Origin: an uncultured Lachnospiraceae bacterium
GTDB lineage: Bacteria > Bacillota > Clostridia > Lachnospirales > Lachnospiraceae
Direction of reading: 5' to 3'
DNA: 6,485 bases
Assembly: GCA_946533525.1 (NCBI GenBank)
Contig: CAMNBW010000094.1
Coordinates: 1-6,485 of the forward strand
Shown: one piece after another, positions 1-4,953 of the stretch
Position numbering within the stretch: position 1 is the first letter of the stretch
How the letters are laid out: each line of letters starts with the position of its first letter
Notes under the pieces: generated by a model
Database searches by the model: none
What the model saw: the letters and a program-made list of their open reading frames with translations, nothing else
Told to the model about the DNA's origin: nothing
Made by a program: the position numbers and the translations under genes

Positions 1-5
1 GGAGG
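1..5 (+). promoter_or_regulatory. Shine-Dalgarno site of atpF
   Basis: GGAGG lies at the very left edge of the window, nine bases before the GTG at 15. This spacing fits ribosome binding for the GTG and is much too short (two bases) for the ATG at 8-10, so it decides the start of atpF. The site may continue further left, outside the window. Confidence 0.75.
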
Positions 6-14
6 ATATGGATC

Positions 15-503
15 GTGCTTAATATTGATTGGACACATATTCTTTTTACAATCATAAATCTTCTTATTTTCTACCTGATATTCAGGAAGTTTCTTTTGGG
101 ACCGGTAAATAAGATTATTAAAGAACGTGAAGAAGAAATTTCAGAGATCAATTCTGAGGCTGAGCTAAAGCGTAAAGAGGCCGAGATTCTCAAAACCAGC
201 ATGGACAGCGAAATGGAGAGGATTGAGAACCTCAAGAAGGAGGCTCTTGCCGAAAGTAATGCCAAGGCTACTGCAGAATACAACAATATAATAAGTGAAG
301 CTAAGAAAAAGGCTCAGAACATTATCGACGAAGCAACTGTTGAGGCTGAAAACCAGCATAAGAGAATACTGAAAGAAAATCAGAATGAGTTATCCGAGAC
401 GATACTTAATGCGGCTTCAGTAATGATGGCTGAGAATAAAACCTCTGAGGAAGACAGAAAGCTTCTGGACTTATTTTTGGCCAAGGCAGGTGAAGAAAAT
501 TGA
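15..503 (+). CDS. atpF: F1Fo ATP synthase subunit b
   Basis: Subunit b is the membrane-anchored peripheral stalk that keeps the alpha3beta3 head from turning with the rotor; it normally works as a dimer and binds the C-terminal domain of delta at its far end. The 162 residues match the family's usual length. A single membrane helix spans about residues 6-28, preceded by the family-typical LNIDWT and followed by FRKFLLGPV. From about 32 to 130 the chain is a charged Glu/Lys/Ala-rich helix suited to a long coiled coil, and the C-terminal part (SEEDRKLLDLFL, about 143-154) looks like a normal b tail. The start is GTG at 15, chosen for its Shine-Dalgarno spacing and because the protein then begins at the conserved N-terminus. 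Its TGA overlaps the start of atpA by four bases, so translation of the two is probably coupled. Only one b gene is seen here, which suggests a homodimer unless a second b gene lies outside. No remnant of a delta N-terminal domain is attached to it. Confidence 0.95.
   Translation: MLNIDWTHILFTIINLLIFYLIFRKFLLGPVNKIIKEREEEISEINSEAELKRKEAEILKTSMDSEMERIENLKKEALAESNAKATAEYNNIISEAKKKAQNIIDEATVEAENQHKRILKENQNELSETILNAASVMMAENKTSEEDRKLLDLFLAKAGEEN
488..493 (+). promoter_or_regulatory. Shine-Dalgarno site of the delta-alpha fusion gene
   Basis: AGGTGA is complementary to part of the 3' end of 16S rRNA and ends six bases before the TTG at 500. It supports TTG as the start of atpA: an in-frame TGA at 491-493 blocks any longer reading, and no Met codon occurs in this frame until residue 86. 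The site lies inside the end of atpF, as expected for coupled translation. Confidence 0.6.
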
Positions 504-2251
504 TCACCGCATCTTTGATATATGTTACTGCTCCAACCGCGGAGCAGCTTAAATCAATAAAAGCTTATATAGGAAAGAAGACGGGAAGTCAGGACTTTGA
601 GCTGGTTCTGAAGGAGGATAAAACTCTTGGAAGCGGCTTTATTCTTCGTGTAGGAAACGAGGAATTCGACTGGAGCTCTGAGGGACGTCTTGCGCAGCTC
701 AAATCTTATCTGAAACAAAAAACCTCCGAGGTCGAATATAATTCTTCGGATATAATGAACATCCTTAAGGGAGAGGCAAAGGATTTTGAACTTAAGGCGC
801 TGAATCGTGAGATCGGGTACGTTACCTGGATAGGCGACGGCATTGCCAGAATCAGCGGCATAGAGCACGTCGTATACGGAGAGATCGTCATATTTGAGAA
901 CGGCGTTAAGGGAATGGTTCTCGATATTCGCAGGGAGGATGCGGGCTGTATTCTTTTCGGTCGTGAGCGCGATATTGTAGAGGGAACCCGCGTAGTGAGG
1001 ACGGGAGACAGAGCAGGAGTCTCGGTAGGAGAAGCTTACCTGGGAAGAGTTGTCGATGCTCTGGGCGCACCCATTGACGGTCTCGGAGAAATAACTTCCA
1101 CCGGATACAGACCTATTGAGGAGCCGGCGCCGGGAATAGTGGACAGAAAGTCTGTAGGTGTTCCGATGGAGACCGGAATATTAGCCATCGACTCCATGTT
1201 CCCCATAGGGAGAGGGCAAAGAGAGCTTATAATCGGAGACAGACAGACCGGAAAGACCTCTATTGCAATAGATACGATAATCAATCAGCGCGGCAAGAAT
1301 GTTATCTGCATATATGTTTCGGTCGGGCAGAAGGCTTCCAACGTTGCAAAAATAGTTAATATTTTAAGGAAGAATCATGCTCTGGATTATACCATAGTTA
1401 TGAATGCCACTGCGGCAGATCCCGCTCCGCTTCAATATATTGCACCCTATTCAGGGACGGCAATGGCGGAATATTTTATGCGTCAGGGCAAGGATGTGCT
1501 GATCGTCTACGATGATCTTTCCAAGCATGCAATGGCATACAGGGCGATCTCGCTTCTTTTGGAGAGGCCCCCGGGACGTGAGGCTTATCCCGGAGACGTT
1601 TTTTATCTGCATTCGCGTCTGCTGGAGCGTTCATGCAGGCTCTCGCCCGAACTGGGAGGCGGATCCATAACGGCTCTGCCTATAATCGAGACACAGGCGG
1701 GGGACGTTTCCGCGTATATTCCTACAAATGTAATCTCCATTACCGACGGACAGATATTTTTGGAGAGCGATCTGTTCTTTGAGGGACAGCGTCCGGCGGT
1801 AAATGTGGGTCTGTCGGTATCCCGTGTGGGAGGTGCTGCGCAGACAAAGGCAATGAAAAAAAGCGCAGGTTCTTTGAGGATAGACCTGGCTCAGTATCGG
1901 GAGATGGAGGTATTCACCCAGTTTTCTTCGGAGCTTGACCTGTCCACACAACTGCAGCTTACTCAGGGAAGGGCTCTGATGGAGCTTTTAAAACAGCCGT
2001 TGGAAAGACCCCTTTCCATGGAAGAACAGGTTATCTCGCTTATTGCAGTCAACAATAAGCTTCTCATTGATATTCCTGCTGAATATTTGAAGGAGTATCA
2101 GATGGAGATGATCGAGTATATGCATAAGAATTTTGAAATTGATATGAATGAGCTGCGGAATAAAAAAGAACTCAGCAGCGAGCTTGAAGAAAAACTTGTG
2201 GACGCAATGAGAGGATTCAGAGCGGTTTATGCAGGGAACGAAGGAAATTAA
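500..2251 (+). CDS. atpA: ATP synthase subunit alpha with fused delta C-terminal domain
   Basis: This is the non-catalytic nucleotide-binding subunit of F1, present in three copies alternating with beta. The alpha part is complete: Walker A GDRQTGKT at 246-253, Walker B VYDD around 336-339, the arginine finger R442 in SVSRVGGAAQTK, and PPGREAYPGDVFYLHSRLLER. Alpha-type sequence begins near S83-D84-I85, which aligns with the EEI of ordinary alpha N-termini. Before it lie about 80 extra residues. Residues 6-73 resemble the C-terminal domain of delta/OSCP (AtpH): LIYVTAPTAEQL as the opening strand and helix, D40-K-T-L43-G-S45-G46-F-I-L-R50-V-G52 as the family signature region, and D57-W-S59-S-E-G62-R63-L64 where E. 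coli delta has DGSVRGRL. A linker of about eight residues joins the parts. Total length is 583 residues against roughly 500-513 for ordinary alpha. The delta N-terminal domain is missing, and the position matches that of atpH in the usual atpF-atpH-atpA order. The start is TTG, overlapping the atpF stop (TTGA). The alpha call is certain; the delta-domain call is strong, from family knowledge rather than a search. Confidence 0.95.
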   Translation: MITASLIYVTAPTAEQLKSIKAYIGKKTGSQDFELVLKEDKTLGSGFILRVGNEEFDWSSEGRLAQLKSYLKQKTSEVEYNSSDIMNILKGEAKDFELKALNREIGYVTWIGDGIARISGIEHVVYGEIVIFENGVKGMVLDIRREDAGCILFGRERDIVEGTRVVRTGDRAGVSVGEAYLGRVVDALGAPIDGLGEITSTGYRPIEEPAPGIVDRKSVGVPMETGILAIDSMFPIGRGQRELIIGDRQTGKTSIAIDTIINQRGKNVICIYVSVGQKASNVAKIVNILRKNHALDYTIVMNATAADPAPLQYIAPYSGTAMAEYFMRQGKDVLIVYDDLSKHAMAYRAISLLLERPPGREAYPGDVFYLHSRLLERSCRLSPELGGGSITALPIIETQAGDVSAYIPTNVISITDGQIFLESDLFFEGQRPAVNVGLSVSRVGGAAQTKAMKKSAGSLRIDLAQYREMEVFTQFSSELDLSTQLQLTQGRALMELLKQPLERPLSMEEQVISLIAVNNKLLIDIPAEYLKEYQMEMIEYMHKNFEIDMNELRNKKELSSELEEKLVDAMRGFRAVYAGNEGN

Positions 2252-3119
2252 GGAAAGAATAAACAGCATAAAAGATACACAGAAGATTACCAATGCTATG
2301 TACCTTATTTCTTCTACGAAGCTGCAGAAGGCCAAGCGTTCCCTGGATGAAACAGAGCCTTATTTCTATTCGATTCAGGCAATGATGGAGCGGCTGCTCC
2401 GACATCTTCCCAATATAGATCATGAATATTTTAATCAGCATACCGATATGCCGGAAGAAGAAAAAGTTTCGGCTTTTCTGGTAGTTACGGCAGATAAGGG
2501 TTTGGCGGGTGCATATAATCATAATGTACTCAAGCTGACTGAAGAGAAAGTCAACACAAAGCCAAAATTCAAACTCTTTGTAGTCGGCGAGGTCGGAAGG
2601 CATTATTTTGAAAAGAAAAATATTCCGGTGGAAGAGGAATTTAAGTATACGGCGCAAAATCCGTCTCTTCACAGAGCCAGGATGATTAGTCTTACCATGT
2701 TGGATCTGTACCGGCGGGGCCAGATACACGAGCTCAACATTATTTTTACCACGATAAAATCGGGTATGGATTCCAATGCGCAGATCAAACAGCTTCTGCC
2801 GCTGCAGGTAAGTATTCCGAATTTGAGCATTCCTATGGACGTTTATCATGAGGAATTTTTCCTTAAGCCGTCTACAGAGGCTGTTGTGGATTATGTTGTT
2901 CCAAATTATCTCAACGGTTTTATTTATTCGGCGCTTGTTGAGTCATTTTGCGCAGAGCAGAATTCCAGGATGATGGCGATGCAATCGGCAAATGACAGTG
3001 CTAATAAGATATTGCATGAGCTTTCTATTAAATATAACAGAGTACGGCAAACGAACATTACACAGGAAATCACGGAAGTAACTTCGGGAGCAAAGGCTCT
3101 GAGAGGACATAGACGATAA
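2229..3119 (+). CDS. atpG: F1Fo ATP synthase subunit gamma
   Basis: Gamma is the central rotor shaft: its N- and C-terminal helices form a coiled coil inside alpha3beta3 and its globular part contacts epsilon and the c-ring. The 296 residues are close to the usual length. The N-terminal helix carries KEIKERINSIKDTQKITNAM (about 5-24) and KLQKAKRSL; the central domain has the conserved TADKGLAGAYN loop at 87-97; the C-terminal helix carries EQNSRMMAMQSANDSA (243-258) and ITQEITEVTSGAKAL (277-291). The start is ATG at 2229, because an in-frame TGA at 2208-2210 excludes earlier starts and the protein begins as the family does. It overlaps the end of atpA by 23 bases. The best Shine-Dalgarno match, AGAGGA at 2210-2215, is 13 bases away, which is rather long, so reinitiation by ribosomes leaving atpA probably contributes. 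No key feature is missing. Confidence 0.97.
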   Translation: MQGTKEIKERINSIKDTQKITNAMYLISSTKLQKAKRSLDETEPYFYSIQAMMERLLRHLPNIDHEYFNQHTDMPEEEKVSAFLVVTADKGLAGAYNHNVLKLTEEKVNTKPKFKLFVVGEVGRHYFEKKNIPVEEEFKYTAQNPSLHRARMISLTMLDLYRRGQIHELNIIFTTIKSGMDSNAQIKQLLPLQVSIPNLSIPMDVYHEEFFLKPSTEAVVDYVVPNYLNGFIYSALVESFCAEQNSRMMAMQSANDSANKILHELSIKYNRVRQTNITQEITEVTSGAKALRGHRR

Positions 3120-3127
3120 GATTATCG
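3114..3127 (+). repeat. Short inverted repeat spanning the atpG stop
   Basis: CGATAA and TTATCG are perfect inverted arms of six bases separated by GA. The left arm contains the TAA stop of atpG and the right arm touches the Shine-Dalgarno site of atpD. As RNA it could form a small hairpin of about five pairs with a four-base loop. It has no following run of T and is too weak to be a terminator. A role in translation of atpD or in processing of the message is possible, but chance is also possible. Confidence 0.35.
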
Positions 3128-3133
3128 GAGGAG
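3127..3133 (+). promoter_or_regulatory. Shine-Dalgarno site of atpD
   Basis: GGAGGAG ends two bases before the ATG at 3136; counted from the core GGAGG at 3127-3131 the spacing is four bases, on the short side. The strong match fits the need for three beta subunits per complex. Its first base is also the last base of the inverted repeat at the end of atpG. Confidence 0.7.
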
Positions 3134-3135
3134 CT

Positions 3136-4524
3136 ATGAACAAGGGTAAGATCGTGCAGGTCATGGGGCCTGTGGTTGATGTGGAATTTGAAAGCGGAGA
3201 GCCGCTTCCCCATATTAAAGATGCAATGACGGTGGATAATTCCGGCAAGGCAGTCATGGAGGTTGCCCAGCATATAGGCGGCAATGTTGTTCGCTGCATA
3301 ATGCTTACTGCAAGCGAGGGTTTATGCAGGGACATGGAGGTCATAAATAATTTTGAACCCATCAAAGTCCCCGTCGGACAAAAAACTCTCGGACGTATTT
3401 TTAATGTCTTCGGAGATGCCATTGATAATGCAGGGGAAGTCGGAGCGGAAGAACAGTGGCCTATTCACAGGGAACCGCCTTCATTTGAAGAGCAGTCTCC
3501 TGTTCAGGAAATACTTGAGACCGGAATAAAAGTTGTGGATCTTATCGCGCCCTACGCGAAGGGCGGGAAAGTCGGACTTTTCGGAGGAGCGGGAGTAGGA
3601 AAGACTGTTTTGATCCAGGAACTTATAAGGAATGTTGCTACCGAACACGGCGGATATTCAATCTTCACAGGGGTGGGGGAGCGTTCGCGTGAAGGCAACG
3701 ATCTATGGGTCGAAATGAAAGAATCCGGAGTTATAGAAAAGACCGCCCTTGTTTTCGGACAGATGAATGAGCCTCCGGGGGCCCGTATGAGAGTCGCTGA
3801 AACGGGGCTTACAATGGCGGAATATTTCAGAGACCGGGAAAATAAGGACGTACTTTTGTTTATAGATAACATTTTCCGTTTTGTTCAGGCCGGGTCGGAA
3901 GTATCCGCTCTTTTGGGAAGGATGCCTTCGGCGGTAGGTTATCAGCCCACCCTGACTAATGATATGGGTGAGCTGCAGGAAAGGATCGCATCTACAAGGA
4001 GTGGCTCCGTAACCTCGGTACAGGCGGTATATGTACCCGCGGATGATCTTACGGATCCTGCACCGGCGACAACTTTCGCACACCTCGATGCGACAACAGT
4101 ATTATCCAGAAAGATAGTGGAACAGGGTATTTATCCTGCAGTAGATCCGCTGGAATCATCTTCCAGAATTCTTGAAGCTGACATAGTTGGAAAAGAGCAT
4201 TACGAAGTTTCCATGAAGGTTCAGCAAATGCTTCAAAAATATAAGGAGCTTCAGGATATAATCGCCATCCTTGGAATGGAGGAACTTTCGGAAGACGATA
4301 AGCGGGTCGTCTACAGGGCAAGAAAGATACAGCGTTTCCTCTCCCAGCCATTTTTTGTGGCGGAGCAGTTTACCGGAGTTCCGGGGAAATATGTTCCGGT
4401 CAAGGAGACAATAAGGGGCTTTAAGGCGATCATAGAAGGAAGTGCGGACGGTTATCCCGAGGCGGCGTTCTTTAATGTGGGCACCATAGATGAAGTGGCC
4501 GAAAAGGCTAAAACCATTATTTGA
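3136..4524 (+). CDS. atpD: F1Fo ATP synthase subunit beta (catalytic)
   Basis: Beta carries the catalytic sites for ATP synthesis and hydrolysis in F1, three per complex, on the cytoplasmic side of the membrane. The 462 residues equal the usual length. An N-terminal beta-barrel (about 1-75, opening GKIVQVMGPVVDVEF) is followed by the nucleotide-binding domain with Walker A GGAGVGKT at 150-157, the catalytic glutamate E182 in GVGERSREGND, Walker B LLFIDN with D244, then the alpha/beta interface segment PADDLTDPAPATTFAHLDAT (301-320). The C-terminal domain carries EELSEDD at 382-388, the counterpart of the DELSEED lever that touches gamma. All expected residues are present and nothing suggests loss of function. 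The start is ATG with a strong ribosome site; the gene lies 16 bases after atpG and 9 bases before atpC, within one transcription unit. Confidence 0.98.
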   Translation: MNKGKIVQVMGPVVDVEFESGEPLPHIKDAMTVDNSGKAVMEVAQHIGGNVVRCIMLTASEGLCRDMEVINNFEPIKVPVGQKTLGRIFNVFGDAIDNAGEVGAEEQWPIHREPPSFEEQSPVQEILETGIKVVDLIAPYAKGGKVGLFGGAGVGKTVLIQELIRNVATEHGGYSIFTGVGERSREGNDLWVEMKESGVIEKTALVFGQMNEPPGARMRVAETGLTMAEYFRDRENKDVLLFIDNIFRFVQAGSEVSALLGRMPSAVGYQPTLTNDMGELQERIASTRSGSVTSVQAVYVPADDLTDPAPATTFAHLDATTVLSRKIVEQGIYPAVDPLESSSRILEADIVGKEHYEVSMKVQQMLQKYKELQDIIAILGMEELSEDDKRVVYRARKIQRFLSQPFFVAEQFTGVPGKYVPVKETIRGFKAIIEGSADGYPEAAFFNVGTIDEVAEKAKTII

Positions 4525-4533
4525 GGCAGGTTT

Positions 4534-4947
4534 ATGAGTAATACCTTTTTCATAAGGATCATTGCTACGGATAAAATTTTTTTTGAGGGTAAGATACTTG
4601 CATTTATCGGCAGCTCAATAGACGGCGAGTTTGAATTTATGGCACACCATGAGGAAGAAATAGTGGCTGTTGCCGTTGGAGGTATCAGATTTCAAACGGA
4701 AGACGGAGAATGGCACAGGGCTATTTGCGGCATGGGGACTGCGCAGTTTGTCAATAATCGCTGTACGGTGCTTGTAGATACCTGCGAAAGGCCCGAGGAT
4801 ATCGACAGGGTAAGGGCTCAGGCAGCGCTTGAACGCGCGCAGGAGGGGTTGATACATCATTCCTCGAGGGTAGAGTATTATATGGCACAGGCGTCTATGG
4901 TGCGTGCCATAACAAGACTAAAAGAAAGCTATGATAGGAGGTCATAA
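4534..4947 (+). CDS. atpC: F1Fo ATP synthase subunit epsilon
   Basis: Epsilon sits at the foot of the rotor with gamma and the c-ring; its C-terminal helices can extend to block ATP hydrolysis. The 137 residues are normal for the long bacterial form. Residues 1 to about 86 form the beta-sandwich (FFIRIIATDKIFFEGK, then CTVLVDTCER near the end), and about 88-132 form the helical hairpin. I90-D-R-V-R94-A95 fits the I(L)DxxRA motif known from the ATP-binding epsilon of thermophilic Bacillus, so ATP sensing through a folded hairpin is plausible. One oddity is the loop that in most epsilon proteins reads PGH followed by small residues: here it is MAHHEEEI (36-43), highly charged. The start is ATG at 4534 with GAGG at 4523-4526, seven bases upstream and overlapping the atpD stop region. 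atpC is the last ATP synthase gene, and guaA follows at once. Confidence 0.95.
   Translation: MSNTFFIRIIATDKIFFEGKILAFIGSSIDGEFEFMAHHEEEIVAVAVGGIRFQTEDGEWHRAICGMGTAQFVNNRCTVLVDTCERPEDIDRVRAQAALERAQEGLIHHSSRVEYYMAQASMVRAITRLKESYDRRS
4936..4941 (+). promoter_or_regulatory. Shine-Dalgarno site of guaA
   Basis: AGGAGG is a perfect site but ends 12 bases before the ATG at 4954, longer than the usual five to nine. No closer start exists in this frame, because a TAG at 4951-4953 lies directly before the ATG. The site lies inside the last codons of atpC, which argues for a shared transcript. Confidence 0.6.
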
Positions 4948-4953
4948 GTATAG

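Noticed and set aside
8..22. ATG at 8-10 as the start of atpF or of a small gene
   Set aside because: It reads only four codons before TAA, is in a different frame from atpF, and stands two bases from the Shine-Dalgarno site.
700..800. The delta-alpha fusion as an artefact of a sequencing frameshift
   Set aside because: A frameshift could join two neighbouring genes but could not remove the delta N-terminal domain. atpF ends normally and overlaps the fusion start, both parts share one frame, and the linker has no frame oddity. A read check would still be useful.
2217..2849. A 210-codon open frame on the minus strand
   Set aside because: It lies opposite atpG, its translation resembles no family I know, and it has no plausible ribosome site; it is a shadow of a well-supported gene.
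3114..3127. The inverted repeat as a transcription terminator
   Set aside because: The stem is short and AT-rich, no T-run follows, and atpD immediately downstream belongs to the same operon.
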